DNA from: Stutzerimonas balearica DSM 6083
GTDB taxonomy: Bacteria > Pseudomonadota > Gammaproteobacteria > Pseudomonadales > Pseudomonadaceae
Assembly: GCF_000818015.1 (NCBI RefSeq)
Contig: NZ_CP007511.1
Coordinates: 4,253,501-4,317,500, forward strand
DNA: 64,000 nt
Direction: 5' to 3'
The position numbers and the translations under genes are program-made. Under the pieces are notes generated by a model that did no database searches, was not told the origin of the DNA, and worked only from the letters and a program-made list of their open reading frames with translations. Below are positions 42,470 to 57,100 of the stretch, piece after piece. Positions within the stretch are counted from its first letter, which is position 1. Every line of letters starts with the position of its first letter.

Positions 42470-43377
42470 AGATCCTCATCACCGGCAGCAAGGGACAGCT
42501 CGCCCGCGAACTGCAGACCGAGCTGGCCGGTGAAGGAAAGGTGCTCGCCCTCGGGCACCAGGCGCTCGATCTGGCCGAGGCCGAGCAGATTCGCCAGCAG
42601 GTGCGCCTGCTGCGCCCGGACCTGATCATCAACGCCGCCGCCTACACGGCGGTGGACCCGGCCGAGCACGAGCGCGACAAGGCGTTCGCGGTGAATGCCG
42701 TGGCCCCGGGGATACTCGCCGAAGAGACCGCGCGGCTCGGCATCCCGCTGATCCACTATTCCACCGATTACGTCTTCGACGGCCGCAAGGCGGCCCCCTT
42801 CACCGAAGCCGACACGCCCAATCCGCTCGGCGTCTATGGCGCCAGCAAGCTGGCCGGCGAGCGCGCCGTACAGGCCGTCGACGGACAGCACATGATCCTG
42901 CGGACCAGCTGGGTCTACGGCCTGCACGGGCGCAACTTCCTGCTGACGATGATGCGCCTGCTGCAGGAGCGAGACACGGTGTCGGTGGTCAGCGACGAAA
43001 TCGGCGCTCCCACTTGGGCACGCAGCATCGCTGCGGCGACCGGCGAACTGGTGCGCCGCTGGCGCGCTGGCGAGGGCGAGCTGACCGGGCTGTTCCACAT
43101 GACCGCGCGCGGCGAGACCTCCTGGTACGGCTTTGCCTGCGCCATCGCCGAGCACCTGCACCAGCAGGGCCGGCTACGGGCAACGGTGACCCCGATCCTC
43201 TCGCGTGACTACCCCACCGCTGCGCAGCGGCCGCTCAATTCCCGGCTCGATTGCAGCCTGCTGCAGAGCCGCTGGGGCATTGCCCTGCCGGACTGGCAGG
43301 TCGCCCTGCAGCAATGCATGACCCAACCGCGCAACAGCGAGGCCAGCCAGCCGGCGCCACAGCCACAGATCGTCTGA
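42466..43377 (+). CDS. rfbD: dTDP-4-dehydrorhamnose reductase
   Basis: A 303-residue reductase starting [20 protein letters not shown], with the NAD(P) motif GSKGQLA, the STDYVFDG motif and the catalytic YGASKLAGE. It performs the last step to dTDP-L-rhamnose, used for lipopolysaccharide, exopolysaccharide or rhamnolipid. The order rfbBACD differs from the rmlBDAC order I recall for P. aeruginosa, but the position next to dctB is shared. Confidence 0.95.
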   Translation: MKILITGSKGQLARELQTELAGEGKVLALGHQALDLAEAEQIRQQVRLLRPDLIINAAAYTAVDPAEHERDKAFAVNAVAPGILAEETARLGIPLIHYSTDYVFDGRKAAPFTEADTPNPLGVYGASKLAGERAVQAVDGQHMILRTSWVYGLHGRNFLLTMMRLLQERDTVSVVSDEIGAPTWARSIAAATGELVRRWRAGEGELTGLFHMTARGETSWYGFACAIAEHLHQQGRLRATVTPILSRDYPTAAQRPLNSRLDCSLLQSRWGIALPDWQVALQQCMTQPRNSEASQPAPQPQIV

Positions 43378-43457
43378 TCGCCTTGCCCTGACGCGCCGAC
43401 GCGCTGAATCCGACGCCCGCAACGGTGCATAATGCCGCCGTTCTCCAGGCGTCCCGC

Positions 43458-47919
<4,462 letters not shown>

Positions 47920-47926
47920 GCCTTGC

Positions 47927-47953
47927 GAAGGGGCGGGCACAACCTGCCCCTTC
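47927..47953 (+). terminator. Hairpin between dctP and dctQ
   Basis: GAAGGGGC (47927-47934) pairs with GCCCCTTC (47946-47953), followed by TACTCTT. It is a likely partial terminator or stabiliser giving more receptor than membrane subunits. The remaining gap to dctQ (47954-48182) shows no gene. Confidence 0.55.
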
Positions 47954-48182
47954 TACTCTTGAGCGACACAGACAGATCAGTGAAAAAACAAATCCGCTAG
48001 CGAAGACCACGCCACCACCCCAAGGCATGCGGGCAACGACCCCCGGCGATCCCGGGCCCTGCCACTTCGACGGCCATAACAAGAGTTTTTTCATTGCTCT
48101 GTCATACCAGCCCCCGGCTGGCTTACGGCGCACGCTCCGTGCAGCTCCGATTACCTTGCAGTCCATTCGGGAGATGTCATCC

Positions 48183-48815
48183 ATGAACGCCCTGCGGCGC
48201 GTCTGGGACCATTTCGAGGAAGGCTTCATCGCCTTTCTGCTGGCCGCCATGACCTTGGTGACGTTCGTCTACGTCATTCTCAACAACCTCTACACCGTGT
48301 TCTACGACCTGGCCGACCGCTTCCCGGGGGCCGAGGACTTCTTCTTCGCGGTGGGCGATTTCATCATCGGCCTGGCGCAGGCCATGACCTGGAGCACGGC
48401 GCTGACCAAGGCGCTGTTCGCCTGGCTGATCTTCTTCGGCCTGGCCTATGGCGTGCGCACCGCCGGCCACATTGGCGTGGATGCGCTGGTCAAGCTGGCA
48501 CCGGCCGGCGTGCAGCGCGTCATCGCGATCATCGCCTGCCTGTTCTGCCTGGGTTACGCGGGCCTGTTGACCGTGGCCAGCTTCGAATGGATCCAGACGC
48601 TGTTCATCGCCAACATCGGCGCCGAGGACCTCGGCCATGTCGGCGTCAAGCAATGGCACATCGGCCTGATCGTCCCCGTCGGCTTTGCCATGGTGTTCAT
48701 CCGCTTCGGCGAAATCTTCGTGCGCCTGCTGCGCAAGCAGCAGATCGGCCTCGGCCTGGCCGATGAAGCGGCCGAGGCCACCCGACTGAGCGAGCACGAG
48801 GAGCCCAAGCCATGA
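48183..48815 (+). CDS. dctQ: TRAP transporter small membrane subunit
   Basis: A 210-residue protein with four predicted membrane spans, beginning MNALRRVWDHFEEGFIAFLL. TRAP small-subunit features include the WLIFFGLAYGVRTAGHIGVD segment. I chose the ATG at 48183, placed 9 bases after GGAG, over one three codons upstream that abuts the ribosome site. It forms the membrane complex with DctM and overlaps its start by 4 bp. Confidence 0.92.
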   Translation: MNALRRVWDHFEEGFIAFLLAAMTLVTFVYVILNNLYTVFYDLADRFPGAEDFFFAVGDFIIGLAQAMTWSTALTKALFAWLIFFGLAYGVRTAGHIGVDALVKLAPAGVQRVIAIIACLFCLGYAGLLTVASFEWIQTLFIANIGAEDLGHVGVKQWHIGLIVPVGFAMVFIRFGEIFVRLLRKQQIGLGLADEAAEATRLSEHEEPKP

Positions 48816-50092
48816 CCATTCTGTTTCTTTTCGCGGTGCTCTTCGCGCTGATGCTGATCGGCGTGCCGATCGCCATTTCCCTCGGCCTGGCCGGCTCGCT
48901 GACCATCATGATCTTCAGCCAGGACTCGGTGCGCTCGCTGGCGATCAAGCTGTTCGAGACTTCCGAGCACTACACGCTGCTGGCCATCCCGTTCTTCCTG
49001 CTGGCCGGCGCCTTCATGACCACCGGTGGCGTCGCCCGCCGGCTGATCGACTTCGCCAACGCCTGCGTCGGCCACATCCGTGGCGGTCTGGCGATCGGCG
49101 CGGTACTGGCCTGCATGCTGTTCGCGGCGCTGTCCGGCTCGTCGCCGGCCACCGTCGCCGCAGTCGGCTCCATCGCCATCGCCGGCATGGTGCGCTCGGG
49201 CTATCCGCAGGCCTTCGGTGCCGGCATCGTCTGCAACGCCGGCACCCTGGGCATCCTGATTCCGCCGTCGGTGGTGATGGTGGTCTACGCCGCCGCCACC
49301 GAGACCTCGGTCGGCAAGCTGTTCATGGCCGGCGTAGTGCCTGGCATCCTGCTCGGCGGCGCGCTGATGGTGGCGATCTACCTGATCGCGGTGAAGAAGA
49401 ACCTGCCGGCGCTGCCGCGGGCGACCTTCCGCGAGTGGCTGTCGGCCGCCCGCAAGGCGGTCTGGGGCCTGCTGCTGATGGTGATCATCCTCGGCGGCAT
49501 CTACTCCGGCATGTTCACGCCGACCGAGGCGGCCGCCGTGGCGGCGGTGTACTCGGCGTTCGTCGCACTGTTCGTCTACAAGGACCTCAAGCTGCGCGAT
49601 TGCCCGAAGGTGCTGCTGGAGTCGGGCAAGCTGTCGATCATGCTGATGTTCATCATCGCCAACGCCATGCTCTTCGCCCACGTGCTGACCACCGAGCAGA
49701 TCCCGCAGGCGATCACCTCCTGGGTCATCGAGGCCGGCCTGCAGCCGTGGATGTTCCTGCTGGTGGTGAATATCGTGCTGCTGGTCGCCGGTGCCTTCAT
49801 GGAGCCGTCGGCGATCATCCTGATCCTCGCGCCGATCCTGTTCCCGATCGCCGTGCAGCTGGGCATCGACCCGATCCACCTGGGCATCATCATGGTGGTG
49901 AACATGGAGATCGGGCTGATCACACCGCCGGTGGGCCTGAACCTGTTCGTCGCCTCGGCAGTGACGGGCATGCCGGTGACCCAGGTGGTCCGCGCCGTGC
50001 TGCCATGGCTGGCACTGATGCTGAGCTTCCTGATCGTGATCACCTACGTGCCGTCGATCTCCCTGGCACTGCCGGAACTGCTGGGCATGTAA
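48812..50092 (+). CDS. dctM: TRAP transporter large permease subunit
   Basis: A 426-residue membrane protein with about 12 hydrophobic spans, of the sodium-driven TRAP large-subunit type. Typical segments are ALSGSSPATVAAVGSIAI, NAGTLGILIPPSVVMVVYA and ITPPVGLNLFVASAVTGMP. It moves C4-dicarboxylates through the inner membrane. A terminator follows, interrupted in its T-tract by an insertion sequence. Confidence 0.95.
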   Translation: MTILFLFAVLFALMLIGVPIAISLGLAGSLTIMIFSQDSVRSLAIKLFETSEHYTLLAIPFFLLAGAFMTTGGVARRLIDFANACVGHIRGGLAIGAVLACMLFAALSGSSPATVAAVGSIAIAGMVRSGYPQAFGAGIVCNAGTLGILIPPSVVMVVYAAATETSVGKLFMAGVVPGILLGGALMVAIYLIAVKKNLPALPRATFREWLSAARKAVWGLLLMVIILGGIYSGMFTPTEAAAVAAVYSAFVALFVYKDLKLRDCPKVLLESGKLSIMLMFIIANAMLFAHVLTTEQIPQAITSWVIEAGLQPWMFLLVVNIVLLVAGAFMEPSAIILILAPILFPIAVQLGIDPIHLGIIMVVNMEIGLITPPVGLNLFVASAVTGMPVTQVVRAVLPWLALMLSFLIVITYVPSISLALPELLGM

Positions 50093-50116
50093 CGCGCGCA
50101 GCATCCGCCTTTCTTC

Positions 50117-50143
50117 AGCCCGGCCCAGCGCCGGGCTTTTTTT
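50117..50143 (+). terminator. Rho-independent terminator after dctM
   Basis: AGCCCGGC pairs with GCCGGGCT and is followed by seven T in a row. The ISL3 element begins two bases later, so it inserted at the end of the T-tract. Confidence 0.85.
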
Positions 50144-50144
50144 A

Positions 50145-51449
50145 GGTTCTTCGCAGACTCTGGGGGAAGAGCGAGTTGACAGTCAGGGAAGCAGGTAAAT
50201 TGGCAGTCGCCAAACACACCCTTCACCTGTCCCTGCTGTCGCCGTGCATCCTATTGATCTTGCCGCTTTCTGGCCAGGCTATGACGCCGTTGCCTGCCGC
50301 CCATCCGCCAACAACTTCCTTCTGATTGAACTCGAGCCTCAAGCCGGTTCAGTGCCCAAATGCGGGCGTTGTGGTCAGCTCAGCCCGTTGATTCACGAGC
50401 GCCGGATTCGTCTGGTGCGTGATCGTGATCTGTTCGATCAGCGCGTCCTGCTTCAACTTCCAGTGCGCCGAGTCGATTGCCTGAACTGTGGTCGGGTGAC
50501 CGAGCGGATCGACTGGCTGGAGCCTGCATCTCGCCTAACCCAGCGGTTACGGGTCTGGCTCGAAAGCTTGCTGCGGCGGCTGCCGATCAGCCACGTCAGC
50601 CAGCTCACCGGCCTGCACTGGCACACCCTCAAGACGCTCGATAAACGACGCCTGCAAGCCGAGGTAGGCACCTTCGATTCACATGGTGTCCGCCGCCTGG
50701 TGATGGACGAGTTCGCCCTGCACAAGGGGCATCGCTATGCCACGGTCATCATGGATGCCGAGCGAACACGGGTGCTGTGGGTCGGCCACGGCAACAGCCG
50801 TGAGTCGATCCGCCCGTTCTTTGAATTGCTCGGCGAGCATTGCCAACAGATCGAGGCGGTGGCTATGGACATGAACACGGCTTTTGACCTGGAGGTGAAA
50901 AAGCATTGCCCGCAGGCCGAAGTGGTGTACGACCTGTTTCACGTCGTCGCGCGCTACGGGCGGGATGTGATCGACCGTATCCGGGTCGACCAGGCCAACC
51001 TTCTGCGCGAAGACAAGCTGGCACGAAAGGCGGTCAAGCAGAGTCGTTGGCTGCTGCTGCGCAATCGCGACAACCTGAAGGCCGGACAGGCCGTGCAGTT
51101 ACAGGAACTGCTCGCTGCCAACCAGCCGCTGGCTACGGTCTATGTGCTCAAGGATGCGCTGAAGGATGTCTGGTACGCCCCCAGCGTACGAGAGGGTTGG
51201 CGGCGCTGGCGAACCTGGCTGCGGCATGCTCGCGAGAGCGGCCTCGCGCCACTGCAACGCTTTGCTCGCAACCTGCGCAAATACGCCCGAGGCATCCTTG
51301 CCAGTGCCCACTTCCACATGCATACCAGCGTCCTTGAGGGGGTTAACAACCGCATCAAGGTGATCAAGCGCATGGCCTATGGTTTCCGGGACTCGGAATA
51401 CTTCTTTCTGAAAATCAAGGCTGCCTTCCCCGGGAAAGCGCGATGAACC
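50145..51449 (+). mobile_element. ISL3-family insertion sequence
   Basis: About 1,305 bp. The left end GGTTCTTCGC (from 50145) and the right end, read inward as GGTTCATCGC, form an imperfect inverted repeat (17 of the first 24 positions match, including GGGGAA at 19-24). The left flank TTTTTTTA (50137-50144) resembles but does not equal the right flank TTTTTCTA (51450-51457). The exact 8-bp match is found instead after the partial copy ending at 52040, showing later rearrangement. Confidence 0.85.
50244..51446 (+). CDS. ISL3-family transposase
   Basis: A 400-residue transposase. An N-terminal zinc-finger segment (PKCGRCGQ and DCLNCGRV) precedes the DDE catalytic domain: VMDEFALHKG, AVAMDMNTAF and the acidic residue in SVLEGVNNRIK. 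The end is typical of the family (RMAYGFRDSEYFFLKI). It appears intact, so the element could still move. It ends three bases before the right terminal repeat. Confidence 0.92.
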   Translation: MHPIDLAAFWPGYDAVACRPSANNFLLIELEPQAGSVPKCGRCGQLSPLIHERRIRLVRDRDLFDQRVLLQLPVRRVDCLNCGRVTERIDWLEPASRLTQRLRVWLESLLRRLPISHVSQLTGLHWHTLKTLDKRRLQAEVGTFDSHGVRRLVMDEFALHKGHRYATVIMDAERTRVLWVGHGNSRESIRPFFELLGEHCQQIEAVAMDMNTAFDLEVKKHCPQAEVVYDLFHVVARYGRDVIDRIRVDQANLLREDKLARKAVKQSRWLLLRNRDNLKAGQAVQLQELLAANQPLATVYVLKDALKDVWYAPSVREGWRRWRTWLRHARESGLAPLQRFARNLRKYARGILASAHFHMHTSVLEGVNNRIKVIKRMAYGFRDSEYFFLKIKAAFPGKAR

Positions 51450-51467
51450 TTTTTCTACGCCTCGCGA

Positions 51468-51674
51468 TCACATCAGCGAATCGCCGACGCGCAGGATCTT
51501 CATGGTGTTGGTGCCGCCAGTGGAGTCGTGGTAGCTGTCGCCCTTGGTCAGGACCACCCAGTCGCCCGGCTCGACGATGTTGCGCTTGACCAGCTCGTCT
51601 ACCGCCGCCTGGCTCACCTTGTCGGCCGGCAGTGCGGCCGGGTCGAAGGGGATGGTCTGCACACCGCGGAACAA
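51468..51674 (-). pseudogene. Pyruvate kinase, C-terminal fragment
   Basis: The reverse strand reads the last residues of a pyruvate kinase: FRGVQTIPFDP, VDELVKRNIVEPGDWVVLT and TNTMKILRVG, ending at a normal stop (51468-51470). The reading is cut at 51674 where insertion-sequence DNA begins. It is only about 68 residues, so non-functional, and was probably brought in by the rearrangement of the insertion element. Confidence 0.8.
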
Positions 51675-52040
51675 GGACAGGCCGTGCAGTTACAGGAACT
51701 GCTCGCTGCCAACCAGCCGCTGGCTACGGTCTATGTGCTCAAGGATGCGCTGAAGGATGTCTGGTACGCCCCCAGCGTACGAGAGGGTTGGCGGCGCTGG
51801 CGAACCTGGCTGCGGCATGCTCGCGAGAGCGGCCTCGCGCCACTGCAACGCTTTGCTCGCAACCTGCGCAAATACGCCCGAGGCATCCTTGCCAGTGCCC
51901 ACTTCCACATGCATACCAGCGTCCTTGAGGGGGTTAACAACCGCATCAAGGTGATCAAGCGCATGGCCTATGGTTTCCGGGACTCGGAATACTTCTTTCT
52001 GAAAATCAAGGCTGCCTTCCCCGGGAAAGCGCGATGAACC
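51675..52040 (+). mobile_element. Partial second copy of the ISL3 element (3' half)
   Basis: Matches 51084-51449 over 366 bp with no difference I could find, from GGACAGGCC to the right terminal repeat. It encodes only the last third of the transposase. It is followed by TTTTTTTA (52041-52048), which equals the flank left of the full element. Confidence 0.92.
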
Positions 52041-52130
52041 TTTTTTTATCTGGCGACCTTCATGTCTGCATGCCGCTCGGTGGCGTGGCGCGGAAAAACG
52101 CGCAAGGCGATTGTCCACGCCCCCCGTCGC

Positions 52131-52739
52131 TCAGGCCGATAGCGGCAATGCGGCGCGGCGGCGGAACCAGCCGGTGACCGACAGGCGATCGACTGCGGTA
52201 GGCAGCACCTCGTGCGGGAAGTCGCCGGACATGAACACCGCGAGCGTGCCGGCCAGCGGCGCGACGTCCTGGCTGGCGGCCTCGCCCAGGTACAACCGCA
52301 GCGCCCCACCGTGCTCCGGCTGCCAATCCGGGTTGAGGTAGAACACCGCGGTCACGCACCGGCTGTCGTCATCACGAAAGCGATCCAGATGCGTCTTGTA
52401 GAACGCCCCGGGCGGGTACACGGCGAAATGGCATTCGAACTCCTCGAGCCCGAGATAGAGCTCGCGGTTGAGCTGCTGGCGCAGGCCGTCCATCAGCTGC
52501 AGGTAGAGATCGCTGGCGGCCGACTGGCCGGGTTCCAGCCAGAGGATATGGTCGCCGCGGATGCCCTCGTGCACCAGCTGGCCCTCACCGCGGCCGACCG
52601 CGGCAGGCACCATGGCTCCCTCCGCCTCGCGGCGGCGACACTCTTCGGCGAGACGGAGGGTTTCATGGCTCGGAAGAAACGCACGCTGTACCGACCAGCC
52701 ACGCTCGGCCAGGTCATCGATGATGCTGGAAAACTGCAA
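52131..52739 (-). CDS. 2-oxoglutarate/Fe(II)-dependent oxygenase (SM-20/PHD-like)
   Basis: About 202 residues from a TTG at 52739 that follows GGAG by 8 bases. An ATG at 52823 would add 28 basic residues with low-complexity character and seems less likely. The metal site is His and Asp in KTHLDRFRDD plus His in DFPHEVLP, with the 2-oxoglutarate arginine in RLSVTGWFR, the prolyl-hydroxylase pattern. Such bacterial proteins hydroxylate proteins or amino acids; the substrate is unknown. The interval 52049-52130 holds only a decayed palindrome (52084-52122). Confidence 0.75.
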   Translation of the reverse strand: MQFSSIIDDLAERGWSVQRAFLPSHETLRLAEECRRREAEGAMVPAAVGRGEGQLVHEGIRGDHILWLEPGQSAASDLYLQLMDGLRQQLNRELYLGLEEFECHFAVYPPGAFYKTHLDRFRDDDSRCVTAVFYLNPDWQPEHGGALRLYLGEAASQDVAPLAGTLAVFMSGDFPHEVLPTAVDRLSVTGWFRRRAALPLSA

Positions 52740-52999
52740 GGTTGAGGCTCCGCGAGAATCGTGTCGCCGCCACAGCGGCCCGTTCGGCGCGCTTCGGGAA
52801 CGAAGCGCCCGTCTGACATTCAAGATGATGGAGAACAGGGCGCAAGGTCATGCGCCCGACGGTCATTCTGCGGTGTCCGGGGTATCCAGGGGAATGCCCC
52901 GCAGCGGCAATTCGTCTGTGACAAATCGCCTTGCCTGCCCGCTCCCTCGACAGCCCGCGCGGCGGCGCCGAAAATGGCGACCCTTCGACAGGAGATCCC

Positions 53000-53767
53000 A
53001 TGCGCGCCCTACTCGCCTTCGCTCTGCTGAGCATCAGCCTCGTCTGCCGTGCCGACGTCTACTCCGACCTCTACGAAACCGCCGGCTGGCCGGATCAGCG
53101 CGCCAATTTCACCGATGCGCTGACCGCCGTGCAGCAGCGCTACAAGGACACCCTGCCCGCAGCCGTCTATCAGGCGCTGGTCGACAACAGCAACCGGCGC
53201 TTTGCCGCCGAGGCAATCGACAGCCGCGCACAACAGGCGCTGCGCGAGCAGCTGGCCGAGCCGCAGCCGGCGCTGGCGTTCTTCCAATCCGAACTGGGCC
53301 GCAAGATTGTCGCTGCCGAGGTGCTGGCCGGGCGCCGCGAGCAACTGGCGCGCTATGCCAATGGCCTGCCGCGCATCGAGGCCGGGAGCAACCGCCAGTT
53401 GCTGATCCGCCATCTGGCACAAGCCCTGCCAGCGAGCGAGGCGGGTGCGGAAGTCAGCCTGGCGTTGGCCGGTGTCGCCGCCGACAGCCTCAGCCAGATG
53501 CTGCCCGGGATTCTCGCCAGCGGGCAGGCCCAGAGTCTGCTCAACAGCCAGCGCGACCGCCTGCGCGAGCAGATCGAGGGCGACCTGGACAACACCCTGC
53601 TGTACATCTACCGCGAGCTGTCCGACGCCGAACTCGAGCAGTACCTGGATTTCGCCCGCTCGGCGGCCGGCCAGGCGTACTACCAGGCGGCCCTGCAGGC
53701 CGTGCGGGAAGGCCTGGCGGTCGGCCGCGAGCTATCCGAGCCGAGCGGCCCGCAGGCAGGCCTCTAG
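53000..53767 (+). CDS. DUF2059-type periplasmic protein
   Basis: A 255-residue secreted protein. The signal peptide MRALLAFALLSISLVCRA ends near residue 18. The mature part is helical, with FFQSELGRKIVAAEVLAG and YIYRELSDAELEQYLDFARS, features of the DUF2059 group. The function is unknown. The ATG at 53000 follows GGAGAT. It has no obvious operon partners. Confidence 0.72.
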   Translation: MRALLAFALLSISLVCRADVYSDLYETAGWPDQRANFTDALTAVQQRYKDTLPAAVYQALVDNSNRRFAAEAIDSRAQQALREQLAEPQPALAFFQSELGRKIVAAEVLAGRREQLARYANGLPRIEAGSNRQLLIRHLAQALPASEAGAEVSLALAGVAADSLSQMLPGILASGQAQSLLNSQRDRLREQIEGDLDNTLLYIYRELSDAELEQYLDFARSAAGQAYYQAALQAVREGLAVGRELSEPSGPQAGL

Positions 53768-53798
53768 CGAGGCACCGGCACCGCCCGGGCCGTGCGTC

Positions 53799-53946
53799 GG
53801 TGGAAATCGCAAGGGCGGTTACCTTCCCCCCCGCCCCGACCGTGGGGTGGAAAGCGGCGCCGCCTTTTTCACCGCCATGCCGGTTTCAGGCCGCCCGATG
53901 GCCATTCGGGCCCCCGCCGCGGCCAGTCGCTTGGCGATTTCCAACC
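53799..53946. repeat. Long-range inverted repeat in the gap before znuA
   Basis: GGTGGAAATCGCAAG (53799-53813) is nearly complementary to CTTGGCGATTTCCAACC (53930-53946), with other short GGTGGAAA/TTTCACC pairs between. It sits in a 242-bp gap between convergent genes with no gene of its own. It is probably a composite of decayed palindromic repeats, possibly ending both transcripts. Confidence 0.45.
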
Positions 53947-54009
53947 TCACGCAACTTCACCGCAGGGTGAAAACGGCGGCCCGTCGCCGGGCGCCTGGTA
54001 GCGCGGCAC

Positions 54010-54987
<978 letters not shown>

Positions 54988-55011
54988 GGGCGATACTCGT
55001 GCGGGGAAATT

Positions 55012-55025
55012 GGTACATAATAACG
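55012..55025. promoter_or_regulatory. Candidate Zur box between znuA and zur
   Basis: GGTACATAATAACG in the divergent promoter region partly matches the GTTATAATATAAC-type Zur operator. It is 24 bp from the znuA start and 24 bp from the zur start, the right place to control both directions. Confidence 0.5.
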
Positions 55026-55049
55026 TCTCTCTCCGGACAAGTCGTCGCC

Positions 55050-55535
55050 ATGCCCAAGACTACCCTGGCCTACACGCCCCATGACCATGATCACTGCGTC
55101 AGCAGCGCCCTGGCCGAGGCCGACAGCCTTTGCCTGCGCCAGGGCGTACGCCTGACCGCGCTGCGCCGGCGCGTACTGGAGCTGGTCTGGCAAAGCCACA
55201 GGCCGCTCGGCGCCTACGACATTCTCGCCACGCTGAGCGAACAGGATGGCCGCCGTGCCGCACCGCCTACGGTGTACCGTGCCTTGGATTTCCTGCTCGA
55301 GAACGGCCTGGTGCACCGCATCGCCTCGCTCAATGCGTTCATTGGTTGCAGCCACCCGGAGCACCCGCACCAGGGCCAGTTCCTCATCTGCCGCAACTGC
55401 CACACGGCCATCGAGCTGGAGCAGGCGAGCATTGCCGAGGCCATCGAGAGCGCTGCGCGCACGGTGAATTTCGCGGTCGAGACCCAGACCGTCGAGGTGG
55501 TCGGCCTGTGCGCCCCGTGCCGGAGCGCGGCATGA
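55050..55535 (+). CDS. zur: Zinc uptake regulator Zur (Fur family)
   Basis: A 161-residue Fur-family repressor starting [21 protein letters not shown] winged helix ([35 protein letters not shown]) is followed by a dimerisation part with zinc cysteines in ICRNCHT and LCAPC. It represses zinc uptake genes when zinc is ample. It is first in zur-znuC-znuB and overlaps znuC by 4 bp. Confidence 0.92.
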   Translation: MPKTTLAYTPHDHDHCVSSALAEADSLCLRQGVRLTALRRRVLELVWQSHRPLGAYDILATLSEQDGRRAAPPTVYRALDFLLENGLVHRIASLNAFIGCSHPEHPHQGQFLICRNCHTAIELEQASIAEAIESAARTVNFAVETQTVEVVGLCAPCRSAA

Positions 55536-56302
55536 GCGACAGCCTGATCCGCCTGCATGACGTGCACGTCGGCTTCGCCGGCAAGGCGGTGCTCGAAGGC
55601 GCCGATCTCGAGGTCCACGCCGGCGAGATCGTCACCCTCATCGGCCCCAACGGAGCCGGCAAGACCACTCTGGTGCGGATCGTGCTCGGCCTGCTCAAGC
55701 CCGATCGCGGCGAGATCTGGCGCAAGCCGGACCTGCGCGTGGGCTACATGCCGCAAAAGCTGCACATCGATGCCACCCTGCCCTTGTCCGTGCTGCGCTT
55801 CCTGCGCCTGGTGCCGGGGGTGGACCGTGCCCGCGCGCAGGCGGCGCTGGTCGAAGTGGGCGCCGAACAGGTGATCGACAGCCCGCTGCAGCGCATCTCC
55901 GGCGGCGAGATGCAGCGGGTGCTGCTGGCCCGCGCGCTGCTGCGCGAGCCGCAGCTGCTGGTGCTCGACGAGCCGGTCCAGGGTGTCGACATCGCCGGCC
56001 AGGCCGAGCTCTACCGGCTGATCGGCCGGCTGCGCGAGCGCTACGGCTGCGGCGTGCTGATGGTCTCGCACGACCTGCATCTGGTGATGAGCGCCACCGA
56101 TCAGGTGGTCTGCCTGAATCGCCACGTCTGCTGTTCCGGGCATCCGGAGCAGGTCAGCGCCGACCCGGCCTTTGTCGAGCTGTTCGGCCAGGACGCCCGC
56201 AGCCTGGCGATCTACCACCACCAGCACGATCACCGCCATGACCTGCACGGCAGCGTGGTCACCGGCCAAGGCCACGTCCACGGCCCGAACTGCAAGCACT
56301 AG
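55532..56302 (+). CDS. znuC: Zinc ABC transporter ATP-binding protein
   Basis: A 256-residue ATPase with Walker A GPNGAGKT (38-45), signature [13 protein letters not shown] and Walker B LLVLDEP. A histidine-rich tail ([13 protein letters not shown] and HGPNCKH) is characteristic of ZnuC and may sense zinc. It energises import through ZnuB. The start overlaps zur. Confidence 0.95.
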   Translation: MSDSLIRLHDVHVGFAGKAVLEGADLEVHAGEIVTLIGPNGAGKTTLVRIVLGLLKPDRGEIWRKPDLRVGYMPQKLHIDATLPLSVLRFLRLVPGVDRARAQAALVEVGAEQVIDSPLQRISGGEMQRVLLARALLREPQLLVLDEPVQGVDIAGQAELYRLIGRLRERYGCGVLMVSHDLHLVMSATDQVVCLNRHVCCSGHPEQVSADPAFVELFGQDARSLAIYHHQHDHRHDLHGSVVTGQGHVHGPNCKH

Positions 56303-56314
56303 ACAGAGCATCAG

Positions 56315-57100
56315 ATGCCCGATTTCCTGCTCCACGCCCTGCTCGCCGGCCTCGCCCTGGCGCTGGTCGCCGGCCCGCTCGGCTCCTTCGTCGTCTGGCG
56401 GCGCATGGCCTATTTCGGCGACACCCTGTCCCACGCCGCGCTGTTCGGTGTCGCCCTTGGGCTGATGCTCGACGTCAACCTGACCCTGGCGGTGACCGTC
56501 GGCTGCGTGCTGCTCGCGTTGTTGCTGGTCACCCTGCAGCAGCGCCAGCCGCTGGCCTCGGACACCCTGCTGGGGATCCTCGCGCATAGCACGCTGTCGC
56601 TGGGCCTGGTCTCGCTGAGTTTCATGGACGATGTGCGCATCGACCTGATGGGCTATCTGTTCGGCGACCTGCTCGCGGTGGGTAGCGCGGATCTGGCCTG
56701 GATCGTCGGCGGCAGCGCCCTGGTGCTGCTGCTGCTCGTACCGCTGTGGCGGCCGCTGCTGGCAATCACCGTGCACGAGGAGCTGGCCAAGGTCGAAGGC
56801 CTGCCGGTGGCGGCGATCCGCCTGGCGCTGATGCTGTTGATCGCGGTGATCATCGCCGTGGCGATGAAGATCGTCGGCGTGCTGCTGATCACCTCGCTGC
56901 TGATCATTCCCGCCGCCGCGGCCCAGCGTCACGCACGGACCCCCGAGCAGATGGCGCTGGGCGCCAGCGTGCTGGGCATCGTCGCAGTGTGCCTGGGGTT
57001 GACGCTGTCCTGGTTCGAAGACACTCCGGCCGGCCCGTCCATCGTGGTCAGCGCCGCCGCGTTGTTCCTGCTCAGCTTCGCCTGGCCGAAGCGCGCATGA
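56315..57100 (+). CDS. znuB: Zinc ABC transporter permease
   Basis: A 261-residue ABC-3 family permease with about eight spans. It begins MPDFLLHALLAGLALALVAG and has GDTLSHAALFGVALG and LLITSLLIIPAAAAQ, typical of ZnuB. It forms the inner-membrane zinc channel. It overlaps the metallopeptidase gene by 4 bp. Confidence 0.94.
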   Translation: MPDFLLHALLAGLALALVAGPLGSFVVWRRMAYFGDTLSHAALFGVALGLMLDVNLTLAVTVGCVLLALLLVTLQQRQPLASDTLLGILAHSTLSLGLVSLSFMDDVRIDLMGYLFGDLLAVGSADLAWIVGGSALVLLLLVPLWRPLLAITVHEELAKVEGLPVAAIRLALMLLIAVIIAVAMKIVGVLLITSLLIIPAAAAQRHARTPEQMALGASVLGIVAVCLGLTLSWFEDTPAGPSIVVSAAALFLLSFAWPKRA

